Of a stretch of DNA of 64,000 bases, positions 18,144 to 26,926 are shown in pieces; position 1 is the first letter of the stretch; each line of letters opens with the position of its first letter. The translations under genes were made by a program, and so were the position numbers. The stretch is from positions 310,001 to 374,000 of the forward strand of contig MKWI01000016.1 of NCBI GenBank assembly GCA_001899715.1, in the 5' to 3' direction. The DNA is from Sphingobium sp. 66-54. Its GTDB lineage: Bacteria > Pseudomonadota > Alphaproteobacteria > Sphingomonadales > Sphingomonadaceae. The notes under the pieces were generated by a model that was given only the letters and a program-made list of their open reading frames with translations, made no database searches and had not been told where the DNA came from.

Positions 18144-18626
18144 ATGGCAGTAAGTGTAGGACCCGGTGACGACGTTCCGATGTCGGACATCAACGTCGTC
18201 CCGCTCACGGACGTGATGCTGGTGCTCCTCATCGTCTTTCTGATCGCGGTTCCGGTTGTGGTCCAGACGATTGAGGTCAACCTGCCGAAGATCGCGTTCG
18301 AGCCGACGACCACCAAGCCGGAGAACGTGTCGCTGACCGTTCGCGCGGAAAACGGCCAGTGCGAAGTCTACTGGAACCTGACCAAGGTGAACGCAGGCGG
18401 GCTGCTGGACCGGGCGGTGGCGAAGCTCAAGAAAGACATCGAGAAGGCTGGCGGCGTCGAGAACATGAATCCCGACGATCTGCCCGAGGCGCATATCCGC
18501 GCGGACATCAACACGCCCTATCGTTGCATTGGCGGCACCATCTTCACCATGCAGCGCGCCGGCTACCCCAAGGTCGGGTTCATTTCCGAGCCAGAGCCCG
18601 GCTCGATTTCCGTCCGCCGGCTGTGA
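18144..18626 (+). CDS. exbD: ExbD/TolR-family protein, first copy
   Basis: ExbD sits inside the ExbB pentamer; its membrane aspartate carries protons. The 160-residue protein has a short cytoplasmic N-terminus, the D-I-N-V-V-P-L-T-D-V-M-L-V-L-L-I-V-F motif with the essential Asp near residue 25, one transmembrane helix, and a periplasmic domain of about 110 residues. The periplasmic part has two cysteines (near the middle and in Y-R-C-I-G-G) that may form a disulfide; the second copy lacks them. An exbD duplicate follows 26 bases downstream. Two different ExbD paralogs downstream of one ExbB are known in some alphaproteobacterial and xanthomonad TonB operons. Confidence 0.93.
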   Translation: MAVSVGPGDDVPMSDINVVPLTDVMLVLLIVFLIAVPVVVQTIEVNLPKIAFEPTTTKPENVSLTVRAENGQCEVYWNLTKVNAGGLLDRAVAKLKKDIEKAGGVENMNPDDLPEAHIRADINTPYRCIGGTIFTMQRAGYPKVGFISEPEPGSISVRRL

Positions 18627-18652
18627 CGCAGCGTTTTTAGGAGACCAGTGCC

Positions 18653-19078
18653 ATGGCAATGAGTGGCGGCCGCGATGACGGCGAGCCGATGATGGAAATG
18701 AACGTGACGCCGCTGATCGACGTCATGCTCGTGCTCCTCATCATGTTCATCATCACCATCCCGATCCAGACCCACGCGGTGAAGATCGACCTGCCGCAGA
18801 ACGCGACCGTGCCCGAGAATGCTCTCGATCCGGTCAAGAACCGGCTGACGATCGACGCGGCGGGGACCATCTACTGGAACGGCTCGCCGATCGACAAGCT
18901 GGTGCTGCGCCAGTATCTCGACCAGACCGTCCAGATGACCCCGGAGCCCGAGTTGCAGTTCGAGCCGGACCAGTCGACCCGTTATCTGGTGGTCGATGAA
19001 GTGTTGGCGATCATCAAGCGGGCGAAGGTGACGAAGCTCGGCTTCGTCGGCAACGAGCGCTACGGCGGCGTGTTCTAA
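18653..19078 (+). CDS. exbD: ExbD/TolR-family protein, second copy
   Basis: This is a second, clearly diverged ExbD of 141 residues. It has the same N-terminal layout (M-N-V-T-P-L-I-D-V-M-L-V-L-L-I-M-F with the proton-carrying Asp near residue 23), one transmembrane helix and a shorter periplasmic domain with no cysteine pair. It starts 26 bases after the first copy and is followed by a strong terminator at 19126-19154, so the operon ends here. In Xanthomonas a second ExbD has been reported to serve a specialised role. Whether this copy forms mixed complexes cannot be told from sequence. Confidence 0.92.
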   Translation: MAMSGGRDDGEPMMEMNVTPLIDVMLVLLIMFIITIPIQTHAVKIDLPQNATVPENALDPVKNRLTIDAAGTIYWNGSPIDKLVLRQYLDQTVQMTPEPELQFEPDQSTRYLVVDEVLAIIKRAKVTKLGFVGNERYGGVF

Positions 19079-19125
19079 GCACTGCGGGCGCAGCGCCCAA
19101 ACGGGCGGCCGGCAGACGGGATTGG

Positions 19126-19154
19126 AAAAGGGGGCTTCGGCTCCCTTTTCTTTT
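19126..19154 (+). terminator. Terminator of the tonB-exbB-exbD-exbD operon
   Basis: AAAAGGGGGC, loop TTCG, GCTCCCTTTT, then CTTTT. The stem carries a stable UUCG tetraloop and a T-rich tail, 48 bases after the last exbD stop. Confidence 0.85.
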
Positions 19155-19850
19155 GGTAGTCAGAGCCTCATCCACTCGATGGGTGGCGCCTCGCGCTTCC
19201 TTGGCGCCGTGCCTCGCCAATCGTCCCTTGCGGTCCTTGCCCGTTCAGGGTGCACAAGGAGGACTGTGGCGGGGGTTTGTGTGCCCATGCAGGGGAGGCA
19301 ATCCATTCATGTCAGCCCCTAAATGGCGTTTCTTCCGCGTTCGGCGCTCCCATGGCTGGGGTCTGTTGTGGGCGGGGCGCGGCGAAACGCCCATATGCGG
19401 CATTGATCCGCATAATGCGTCGTTTCCGTTAATCGGCTTTTATCTGGCGCGCTTCAATTTCTCGAAGATTCCGTTTTTCGAAGATGGTGCGGCCGTTGAT
19501 GTCCGGGCGCGGCACATCCACTCGCTGATCGAAGGGGCCGGGATGCACTCGTTCCCCGGTACGATCCACGACCGGGAGGTCGGCCCGTGGAGGGGCGCTA
19601 TATCCGCCAGCGGGACGACCCGCCGAGACGCTGTCGGGCGAACTCCCGATATCCCATTCGACGACGACCTCTGGGGAGAGGGTAAACAACGGGCCTTGCC
19701 TTCCGGCAATCGGACCAGAGAGCGCCTCGCCGGGAGCTGTTCCGGAAAGAGGATCCCCCTCCTCGGCGCACGGAAGCCGGGAAGTGAGGGCGCCGTTTTC
19801 CCGCATCGTGCAATCATCTATTAAGTTGGCGGTAATGCAGCCGTTCTAAG
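19155..19850. other. About 700 bases without a supported gene
   Basis: Open frames on both strands cross this stretch, the longest being about 220 codons on the plus strand. None has a ribosome binding site, a recognisable domain or the third-position GC bias seen in neighbouring genes. No repeat, RNA gene or clear promoter was identified. It separates the exb operon terminator from the PilZ gene. Confidence 0.5.
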
Positions 19851-20210
19851 GTGGGCAATGGTCTGTTGAGCAAGAGCAGCATGGGCGCGCTACCGGAGAA
19901 AAAAGGCCGTCATCTTCCCCGTCCGCACGATCGGCAGATGGTGCTTATCGGCGTGCGCGTGCGACGCAGGGGCGAGAGCTGGTTCAGAAGCCGGATTACG
20001 GACATGTCGCTGGAAGGCTTCCGCCTGCTCAGCTTCGTCAAATTGCAGATCGGCATGGAAATCTGGGTGATGTTCCCCGGCTTTGAAGGCCGCCGGGCCA
20101 ATGTGGTCTGGGTTGCGGAGCATGAGGCGGGGTGTGCCTTCGAAAACCCGCTCCATCCCGCCATTTTCGATCATATCATCCGCTCCTGCGACTTGCGCAG
20201 AGAAGGTTGA
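19851..20210 (+). CDS. PilZ-domain protein
   Basis: This is a small cytoplasmic protein of 119 residues consisting of a single PilZ domain, the c-di-GMP receptor fold. The family signals are partly visible: D-x-S-x-x-G is present as D-M-S-L-E-G near residue 52, and an Arg-rich stretch (R-V-R-R-R-G) precedes it. The canonical RxxxR is not in its usual place, so c-di-GMP binding is uncertain. I give GTG 19851 as start; ATG 19881 is an alternative and neither has a strong ribosome binding site. It stands alone between two long non-coding stretches. Many sphingomonad genomes carry several such stand-alone PilZ proteins. Confidence 0.72.
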   Translation: MGNGLLSKSSMGALPEKKGRHLPRPHDRQMVLIGVRVRRRGESWFRSRITDMSLEGFRLLSFVKLQIGMEIWVMFPGFEGRRANVVWVAEHEAGCAFENPLHPAIFDHIIRSCDLRREG

Positions 20211-20966
20211 ACTCCCTGTGTTGAGGAGCATCAGCGCATCGAGCCGAAGGGCAGTTCGCTGCATGCCCTGCTTCCTGTAGGGGGCGGCGCGCTGTGTGCG
20301 CGGCGGGGGTGTGCTGGAGCGGGCCAAAGGCGTGGCGGCGGGCATCATTTGCGGGCCGCGAGGGTGCACGTAAGAACTCTCGGCGGTCTCGTTGCGGTTC
20401 GCCGCCTCGGTAGCGTGCGAATCGTCCTGGAGCGTTAGGTCGGATCGGAATTCAGTCTGGCGGCCTGCAAATAGCGCTCTTTCGCGATTCCGGTACTTAC
20501 AGACTGTCGCTCGCTGCTCGCCGAGTCATGAGGCTCCCCCTTCGGCTTGTCATCTCCCAAATGTCGATCCGACCTGGCGCCCGGAGTTGCGGATCCAGCC
20601 CGCCTTGGGTGAGGCGCAAACCGCCTTCGGAATGCCAACGCTCCGGGCCGCAGATCGGCCCGATCCGGACGGCGCACGAGCTGCCTACAGGGCGTTGACA
20701 TGTGGGGGCAAATGAGCCGGCGCCGCGTCCGCCCGCTTTCAGGATATCAGGCGCTGTCTGCACTCAGATGATGAGGGGCGGAGGCGCAGACGGCCGAAGG
20801 GTAAAACGGTGGGTTCGCGTGATCCGGAGCGCAGGGAACTTTTGGCTCATGAGCACCGCAAGCGCGGTGCCACCTTTTGCAGGCCGGCAGGGATAAATGC
20901 AGCCAGCGCCTGGCGCCCGGAGCGGCAAATCAGTCGCCCCCGTAGCATCAGCCTGCCCGCGCCGAC
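20211..20966. other. About 750 bases without a supported gene
   Basis: Several frames of 60-110 codons are open on both strands, but none shows a ribosome binding site or a domain I recognise. The base composition remains high in GC. I see no repeat of the two families found elsewhere in this window, no tRNA and no convincing terminator. Confidence 0.45.
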
Positions 20967-22757
20967 TCAGCCTGCCTCGGCAAATTGCAGCGATGCGAGG
21001 CGAGCATAGAGGCCCCCCTTGGCAGTCAGCTCCGTATGGGTGCCGATCTCGACGATCCGCCCCTCGTCCATCACGACGATGCGATCGGCGGCGCGGACGG
21101 TGGCGAGGCGGTGGGCGATGACGATGGTCGTGCGGTCCTTCATCAGCCGGGTGAGCGCATCCTGCACCAGCCGCTCGGACTCGGCATCGAGCGCGGAGGT
21201 GGCCTCGTCCAGCAGCAGCAGCGGCGCATTCTTGAGCAGCGCGCGCGCGATGGCGAGGCGCTGGCGCTGGCCGCCGGAGAGACGCGCGCCGCCTTCGCCG
21301 AGATCCGTGTCCCAGCCCTGCGGCAGCGCGTCCAGAAACGCCTCGGCATTGGCCGCGCGGGCGGCGGCGCGGAGGGACTCATCGCTGGCATCCCAGCGGC
21401 CGTAGCGCAGATTGTCGCGCGCGCTGGCGGCGAAGATCACCGTCTCCTGCGGCACCAGCGCGATCATCGCGCGGATCGCCGCCGGATCGGCTTCACGCAG
21501 GTCGACGCCATTGAGGGTGATCCGCCCCTCGCTGGGATCGTAGAAGCGCTCGGCGAGCTGGAGCAGGGTGGATTTGCCGGCACCCGAGGGGCCGACGATG
21601 GCGACCGTCTCGCCGGGCGCGACATCGAGCGAGAAGTCGCTCAGCGCACTGGTGTCGGGCCGGGTCGGGTAGCGGAAGCCGACATGCTCGAAGCTCAACC
21701 TCGCCTCGTGCGTCACGGGGATCGCGACCGGATTGGCCGGCGGGCGGATCGAGGGCACGGCGCTGGTGAGTTCGCTGAGGCGCGTGGCGGCGCCGGCGCC
21801 GCGCAACAGATCGCCATAAACCTCGGTCAACGCGCCGAACGCGCCGGCAACGAGCGCGCCGGTGATGACGAACGCGGCGATGGCGCCGCCCGACATGCGA
21901 CCGGAGGCGACGTCCAGCGCGCCTTGCCACATGATGAGCGTGATCGAGCCGAAGATGACGAAGATGACGGTGGCGGTCATCCCGGCGCGCACCAGGATGC
22001 GGCGGCGCGCGGTGCGGAAGCTGTCCTCCACCGCCTCGCGGAAGCGGGTCGCCTCGCGGGCCTCCTGCACGAACGCCTGCACCACCTTCATGGCGCCGAG
22101 CACCTCGGTAGTGATGCTGCCGACCACCGCCAGCCGGTCCTGACTGGCGCGCGAGAGATGGCGCACCCGGCGGCCGACGAAGATCACCGGCCCGAGCACC
22201 AGTGGGATGCCGAACAGCAGGAGCGCGGTGAGGCGCGGGGCGAGGGTGAAGAGATAAACCACGCCGCCCAGCCCGGTGAGCAGGTTGCGCATGGCGATGG
22301 AGACGGTGGAGCCCACCACCTGCTCGATGATCGCGGTATCGGCGGTCATGCGCGAGGCGATTTCGGACGGGCGGTTCTGCTCGAAGAAGGCCGGCTCCTG
22401 CCGCAGGAGATTGGCCTGCGCGGCGACGCGCATGTCCGCCACCACCCGCTCGCCGAGCCATGAGACAAAATAATAACGCAGCGCCGTGGAGAGGGCGAGG
22501 ATGACGACGATGAGCAGCAGATACTGGAACCAGCGGGCGATATCGCCGCCGCCGGCCGAGGCGAAACCCCTGTCGATCACCAGCTTGAAGCCGCTGGGAA
22601 TGGCGAGCGTGGCGGCCGAGGCGGCGAGCAGCGCGAGACCGGCGCCGGCCAGATGGCCGGGGTAGCGCATCGCGGCCGCCCAGATCATCCGAAGATTGCC
22701 GAGGCTGGCGGGTTTGGGCGCGTCCGGCCCGTCGGTCGTGCGGTAAGGGGAAGCCAT
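20967..22757 (-). CDS. ABC exporter, fused membrane and ATPase domains (MsbA-like)
   Basis: This 596-residue half-transporter would act as a homodimer in the inner membrane. Residues 30-320 hold six transmembrane helices (ABC type 1 exporter domain). Residues about 350-590 hold the ATPase, with Walker A G-P-S-G-A-G-K-S-T, Q-loop P-Q-E-T, signature L-S-G-G-Q-R-Q-R, Walker B L-L-L-L-D-E-A-T-S-A-L-D and H-loop A-H-R-L-A-T. This is the MsbA/lipid A-exporter and multidrug group; sphingomonads have glycosphingolipids instead of LPS, so the cargo could be such a lipid or a drug. No glycosyltransferase neighbours help. It is divergent from phaZ. Confidence 0.88.
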   Translation of the reverse strand: MASPYRTTDGPDAPKPASLGNLRMIWAAAMRYPGHLAGAGLALLAASAATLAIPSGFKLVIDRGFASAGGGDIARWFQYLLLIVVILALSTALRYYFVSWLGERVVADMRVAAQANLLRQEPAFFEQNRPSEIASRMTADTAIIEQVVGSTVSIAMRNLLTGLGGVVYLFTLAPRLTALLLFGIPLVLGPVIFVGRRVRHLSRASQDRLAVVGSITTEVLGAMKVVQAFVQEAREATRFREAVEDSFRTARRRILVRAGMTATVIFVIFGSITLIMWQGALDVASGRMSGGAIAAFVITGALVAGAFGALTEVYGDLLRGAGAATRLSELTSAVPSIRPPANPVAIPVTHEARLSFEHVGFRYPTRPDTSALSDFSLDVAPGETVAIVGPSGAGKSTLLQLAERFYDPSEGRITLNGVDLREADPAAIRAMIALVPQETVIFAASARDNLRYGRWDASDESLRAAARAANAEAFLDALPQGWDTDLGEGGARLSGGQRQRLAIARALLKNAPLLLLDEATSALDAESERLVQDALTRLMKDRTTIVIAHRLATVRAADRIVVMDEGRIVEIGTHTELTAKGGLYARLASLQFAEAG

Positions 22758-22819
22758 GCGCGCGCCCTAAACCATCGGCGCGGCCAATGGGAGGGCTTTT
22801 GCATCGACAGGCCGGGATT

Positions 22820-22874
22820 GCGGCAGCGGCGAACAAGAGCGGCAGCGGCGAACAAGAATTGCAGGGCTGCAATT
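22820..22874. promoter_or_regulatory. Tandem 19-bp duplication and 18-bp dyad upstream of phaZ
   Basis: Two perfect tandem copies of a 19-base unit (22820-22838 and 22839-22857) abut a perfect 18-bp dyad, AATTGCAGGGCTGCAATT (22857-22874). The dyad lies 145 bases upstream of phaZ and about 100 bases upstream of the divergent ABC exporter start. It contains GCAG and CTGC halves flanked by TT and AA. PhaR of alphaproteobacteria is known to bind TGC-rich dyads in front of PHB genes, so a PhaR operator is a reasonable guess; the spacing differs from the published CTGC-N3-GCAG form. Confidence 0.4.
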
Positions 22875-23018
22875 TGAGGGAGGCAGCGCATGGGAAATGG
22901 AGGCCCGTTGGCCGTCCGTTCGATTTTTTAACGACGCCTTGCCAATTGCGGGGTATGTCGTCCCCATAGAACAGAGTCTTTTCGGCTCGTCGAGGTCGCG
23001 CATCAGTCAGGGAGCCGC

Positions 23019-24254
23019 ATGCTCTATAGTGCTTATGAAATTCAGCGGAGCTTTCTGGCGAGCGCCAGCGCCATGGCCACCGCGAGTATGGAATTGCTGC
23101 AAAATCCGGCCAATCCCTTCGCCTATTTCGGCGGCGGGCCGATGCTGGCCTCCGCGCTTGACGTGTTCGCGCACGCCGCCGCGCCGCGCGGCAAGCCGGT
23201 CTTTGGATTGGGGACGACGCAGATCGACGGGGAAACCGTTGCCGTCAACGAGACGATCGAGGCACGCAAGACCTTCGGCCAGCTCAAGCATTTCGTGCGC
23301 GAGGGCCGGGAAGAGCGCGACCCCAAGCTGCTGATCGTCGCGCCGATGTCCGGCCATTTCGCCACGCTGCTGCGCGGCACCGTCGCCCGGCTGCTGCCGG
23401 GGCACGATGTTTATATCACCGACTGGCGGGACGCGCGCGACGTGCCGCTGAATGGCGGCGGCTTCGATCTCGACGATTATGTCGATTATCTGATCGCGTG
23501 GCTGGAGCATATCGGGCCGGGCGCGCACATGCTCGCGGTCTGCCAGCCCTCCGTACCGTGCCTTGCGGCGGCGAGCGTCATGTCGGCCGGGGGGCATCCT
23601 TGCCGACCGCGCACGCTGACCATGATGGGCGGGCCGATCGACACGAGGCAGGCGCCCACGGCGGTCAACCAGATGGCGCAGGAGCGGCCGCTGAGCTGGT
23701 TCAGCCAGAATGTGGTGGTGAGCGTGCCGTTCAACTATGCCGGCGCGGGACGGAAGGTCTATCCCGGCTTCATGCAGCTTGCCGGCTTCATGTCGATGAA
23801 CCTCGGCAACCATCTGATGAGCCACTGGCAGATGTTCCGTCATCTGGTGCAGGGCGACGAGGAAAGCGCCGAGGCGAGCAAGAAATTCTACGACGAATAT
23901 CGCTCGGTCTGCGACATGACGGCGGAGTTCTACCTCCAGACGGTCAACGAGGTGTTCAAGAAGCACAGCCTGCCCAAGGGGGAGCTGCGTCATCATGGCG
24001 TGCTCGTCGATACGCGGGCGATCGGCGACATTGCGCTGCTGGCGGTGGAAGGCGAGAAGGACGACATCTCCGGCATCGGCCAGACCCGCGCGGCGCTGGA
24101 GATCACGCCCGACCTGCCGGATGCGCTGAAGCATTATCTGCTTGCGAAGAACGTCGGCCATTACGGCATCTTCAATGGCTCCAAGTGGCGCAACCGGATC
24201 GCTCCCGTCGTCGCGGAGTGGATCACCCGGCACGACGCTCTGCCGCGCGGCTGA
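23019..24254 (+). CDS. phaZ: Intracellular polyhydroxybutyrate depolymerase
   Basis: The enzyme releases hydroxybutyrate units from intracellular PHB granules. The 411-residue alpha/beta-hydrolase matches the intracellular PhaZ family: F-A-Y-F-G-G-G-P near residue 35, D-W-R-D-A-R near residue 136, and the nucleophile in A-V-C-Q-P-S-V-P with Cys175 in place of Ser. A cysteine nucleophile is characteristic of this family, as in Ralstonia PhaZ1. There is no signal peptide. AGGGAG lies four bases before the ATG. It ends ten bases before dgcA, which suggests co-transcription, though the two functions are not obviously related. The upstream dyad may be a PHB-responsive operator. Confidence 0.94.
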   Translation: MLYSAYEIQRSFLASASAMATASMELLQNPANPFAYFGGGPMLASALDVFAHAAAPRGKPVFGLGTTQIDGETVAVNETIEARKTFGQLKHFVREGREERDPKLLIVAPMSGHFATLLRGTVARLLPGHDVYITDWRDARDVPLNGGGFDLDDYVDYLIAWLEHIGPGAHMLAVCQPSVPCLAAASVMSAGGHPCRPRTLTMMGGPIDTRQAPTAVNQMAQERPLSWFSQNVVVSVPFNYAGAGRKVYPGFMQLAGFMSMNLGNHLMSHWQMFRHLVQGDEESAEASKKFYDEYRSVCDMTAEFYLQTVNEVFKKHSLPKGELRHHGVLVDTRAIGDIALLAVEGEKDDISGIGQTRAALEITPDLPDALKHYLLAKNVGHYGIFNGSKWRNRIAPVVAEWITRHDALPRG

Positions 24255-24264
24255 GCGGGCACCG

Positions 24265-25284
24265 ATGCTGGACGCGCCGTTCACCTTGCGATCCGTTATG
24301 GTGGAGCGCTTCCCCGTCGCGGGGGCCTTCACCATCAGCCGGGGCGCCAAGACGCATGTGGACGTGGTCGTCTGCACGGTGACGGACGGCGCCCATGTCG
24401 GGCGCGGCGAGGGCACGCCGATCTATTATCATGGCGAGACCGCGCAGGGGTGCGCCGAGGCGATCACCCGGATTGCGAGCAATCCCGAGGCGTTCGACCG
24501 CGAGCGGCTGCGCGCGCTCATGCCGCCGGGCGCGGCGCGCAACGCGCTCGATTGCGCGCTGTGGGATCTCGAATCGCGGCGGACCGGCCGGCCGGTGTGG
24601 GACCTGGCCGGGCTGGACGCGCCGCAGCCGCTGCGCACCGCCTACACGATCAGCCTCGACGCGCCCGAGGCGATGGCCGCCGCCGCCGCGCGGGCGCGCG
24701 GGCGAGGCTTCACCTTGCTCAAGTGCAAGCTGACCGGCGAGGGCGACGAGGCGCGGATTGCCGCCGTACGCGCCGGGGCACCGGACGCGGCGTTGATCGT
24801 CGACGCCAATGAGAGCTGGGCCGTGGCCGATCTGGCAGCGCGCGCCGGGGCGCTGGCCGCGCTGGGCGTCTCGCTGATCGAGCAGCCGTTGCCGGCCGGG
24901 CGCGATGGCGCGTTGGCCGATGCGGCGCTGCCGGTGTTGGTCTGCGCGGACGAAAGCTGTCAGAGCCTCGCCGATCTCGACCGGCTTGGCGGCTATCAGG
25001 CGATCAACATCAAGCTGGACAAGGCGGGCGGCTTCACCGAAGCGCTGGTGATGGCGCGGGAAGCGCGGGGGCGCGGGCTGCGCATCATGGTCGGCTGCAT
25101 GCTGGCCAGTTCGCTCGGTATCGCGCCGGCCTTCCTGCTGGCGCAACAGGCGGACTGGGTGGATCTGGACGGTGCGCTGCTGCTCGCCCAGGATCGCGAC
25201 GAACCGTTGATTGTGGCGGACGGCTCGCTACGGTGGAGTACGCTGTGGGGAGCGGGCGCGGTTATTAAGAGTTTATTGGATTGA
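24265..25284 (+). CDS. dgcA: Enolase-superfamily racemase/epimerase, DgcA type (N-acetyl-D-Glu racemase)
   Basis: The 339-residue protein belongs to the dipeptide epimerase branch of the enolase superfamily, in which DgcA racemises N-acetyl-glutamate/aspartate in the catabolism of D-Glu and D-Asp. The expected residues are present: K-C-K at 153-155 (acid/base pair), metal ligands Asp180, Glu206 and Asp229, and K-L-D-K at 250-253. I start at ATG 24265, ten bases after phaZ; a longer in-frame start would run inside phaZ. DgcN, the usual neighbour, is not in the window, so L-Ala-D/L-Glu epimerase activity remains an alternative. Confidence 0.8.
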   Translation: MLDAPFTLRSVMVERFPVAGAFTISRGAKTHVDVVVCTVTDGAHVGRGEGTPIYYHGETAQGCAEAITRIASNPEAFDRERLRALMPPGAARNALDCALWDLESRRTGRPVWDLAGLDAPQPLRTAYTISLDAPEAMAAAAARARGRGFTLLKCKLTGEGDEARIAAVRAGAPDAALIVDANESWAVADLAARAGALAALGVSLIEQPLPAGRDGALADAALPVLVCADESCQSLADLDRLGGYQAINIKLDKAGGFTEALVMAREARGRGLRIMVGCMLASSLGIAPAFLLAQQADWVDLDGALLLAQDRDEPLIVADGSLRWSTLWGAGAVIKSLLD

Positions 25285-25371
25285 CTTAGTTTGTCCCGAT
25301 CGGTCACTCGGGGGCGGCTATTGCCAGGGGGCGGCCTTTGACCGTTTGGGTCGTGAATTCAGGAGGTATGC

Positions 25372-25746
25372 GTGCGATTTGCACGAATTCTGGCATTGCT
25401 ACTGGCGCTCGCGACCTTTGCTGTGACGGGTTATCTTTTCTGGCAGATGCCGTTCGCCTGGTTCCACATGATTCCGGCTAATCTCGGCGTGCTCGCCAGC
25501 CTCTATTTCTGGCGCAAGGCACCGCGCAAGAAAAAGGCGCGGCGCACGGCGGCGCTGGCGAGCATCGCCGTGGTTCCCTGCATGGTGCTGAGCGCGGCGA
25601 TGAGCCTGTTCGAATCGCCGATCACCGACTGGCCGGTCTTTCTGGCGCTGGCGGCGCTGGCCACGCTGGTGGCGATCACCGCGCTGCTGCGCGTCAACCG
25701 CAAGCAGTCCCACGTCTGGGCTGGCTATTATCAAGACGTGGCCTGA
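25372..25746 (+). CDS. Small membrane protein of unknown function
   Basis: The 124-residue protein has four predicted membrane segments (about residues 5-25, 30-48, 63-80 and 88-107) joined by a very basic cytoplasmic loop (R-K-A-P-R-K-K-K-A-R-R). No domain is recognised. I start at GTG 25372 because AGGAGG lies at 25361-25366. The ATG just before it, at 25368, is in another frame. It follows dgcA by 87 bases and converges on the MscS gene, with 15 bases between the stops. The strong ribosome binding site and hydrophobic pattern argue for a real gene. Confidence 0.72.
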   Translation: MRFARILALLLALATFAVTGYLFWQMPFAWFHMIPANLGVLASLYFWRKAPRKKKARRTAALASIAVVPCMVLSAAMSLFESPITDWPVFLALAALATLVAITALLRVNRKQSHVWAGYYQDVA

Positions 25747-25761
25747 GGCCCGGCGGGGCGG

Positions 25762-26871
25762 TCAGCCTTCCTTATCCGGATAGGGCATGATTATCCGGCC
25801 GTCCGGCGCGGCGGTGAACGTGGTCTGCGTGGGATAGGCGAATTCGATCCCCTCCGCGTTGAACCGGGCGAGGATCGCCAGCCCCAGCCGGTGCCGGGTC
25901 ATGAAATAATCCGCCTTGTCCGGGTTGGGCACGTCCACGCTCAGCTCGAAGTCGATGGAACTGGCGCCGAAGGCGACCATGCCGGCCTGCACGAAAAGCT
26001 GCCCTTCGCCCTCCACGATCTCGCGCAGGATCGCCGGGATCCGCCCGATGAGGTCGGGCGGGGTCTGGTAGATGATGCCGAGCGTGAAGGTGAGGCGCCG
26101 CTGCGGCAGCGTCTGGAGGCTGGTGATCTCCTTTTGCAGCAGATTGGCGTTGGAGATGACCTTGCGCTCGCCAGAGACGGCGCGCAGCCGGGTGCTCTTG
26201 AGGCCGATGCGCTCCACCCGCGCCGTCGTCTGATCGTAAGTGATGATCTCGCCGACACGGAACGGCTTGTCGAACAGGATGGAGAGCGCGGCGAACAGGT
26301 CCGAGAAGATGCCCTGCGCGGCGAGGCCGATGGCGATGCCGCCGATGCCGAGACCCGCGACCAGCCCGGTGACGTTGACGCCGAGATTGTCCAGCACGAC
26401 GACGATGGCAATGGCGAACAAGGCGACCGAGACGAGCACGCGGATGATCGCCATGGCGTTCGCCAGCGTCTCGGAGCCTTCATAGCCCGCGCGCAGCTCG
26501 ATCAGGCCGACGATGATCTCACGCAGCCAGACGGCGACCTGAAAGGCGGTGATGACGGTGAACAGGAAGCTGATCGTGGTCATCAGCGCCGCCGGCGGGG
26601 TGGCGTAGCCGGCGACAAGCCGGGCCGCCACGATCATCATGAAGACGTGCGAGGTGCGGCTGACGGCACGCCCCGCGATGCTGAGCAGACCGGGGCTGAG
26701 CTGGTGCCGGGCGATCTTCCTGCCGATGCCGCGCAGGAAATTGAGCAGCAGATAGATGGCGATGCCCGCGCCGACCGCGACGGCAATTTGCAGCCAGTGG
26801 GCATCCAGCCAGGCGGATATGACGTCGATCGGCACGAAAGCGGGGGCGGTGGGCGTGGCGGCCGCTGGCAT
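25762..26871 (-). CDS. Small-conductance mechanosensitive channel (MscS family)
   Basis: This inner-membrane channel protein of 369 residues opens when membrane tension rises during hypo-osmotic shock. Four or five hydrophobic helices cover about residues 15-190. The pore-lining helix is rich in Gly and Ala (G-L-V-A-G-L-G-I-G-G-I-A-I-G-L-A-A-Q near residue 183), as in MscS TM3. The beta domain follows with F-R-V-G-E-I-I and a mixed C-terminal domain with about 130 residues. It has a slightly longer membrane part than E. coli MscS. Neighbours are unrelated: a small membrane gene converges from one side and ubiG lies upstream on the same strand. Confidence 0.9.
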   Translation of the reverse strand: MPAAATPTAPAFVPIDVISAWLDAHWLQIAVAVGAGIAIYLLLNFLRGIGRKIARHQLSPGLLSIAGRAVSRTSHVFMMIVAARLVAGYATPPAALMTTISFLFTVITAFQVAVWLREIIVGLIELRAGYEGSETLANAMAIIRVLVSVALFAIAIVVVLDNLGVNVTGLVAGLGIGGIAIGLAAQGIFSDLFAALSILFDKPFRVGEIITYDQTTARVERIGLKSTRLRAVSGERKVISNANLLQKEITSLQTLPQRRLTFTLGIIYQTPPDLIGRIPAILREIVEGEGQLFVQAGMVAFGASSIDFELSVDVPNPDKADYFMTRHRLGLAILARFNAEGIEFAYPTQTTFTAAPDGRIIMPYPDKEG

Positions 26872-26926
26872 CAGCTCATCCTCGGGAAATGGGACATTGC
26901 GCGGGAGGGGGGAAGGTATTTGCCAA

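Noticed and set aside
19153-19824. Plus-strand frame of about 220 codons after the exb terminator
   Set aside because: No ribosome binding site, no domain, and the stretch changes character partway; not supportable as a gene.
22820-22857. Possible CRISPR-like or longer tandem array upstream of phaZ
   Set aside because: Only two perfect 19-base units with no spacers; a local duplication, not an array.
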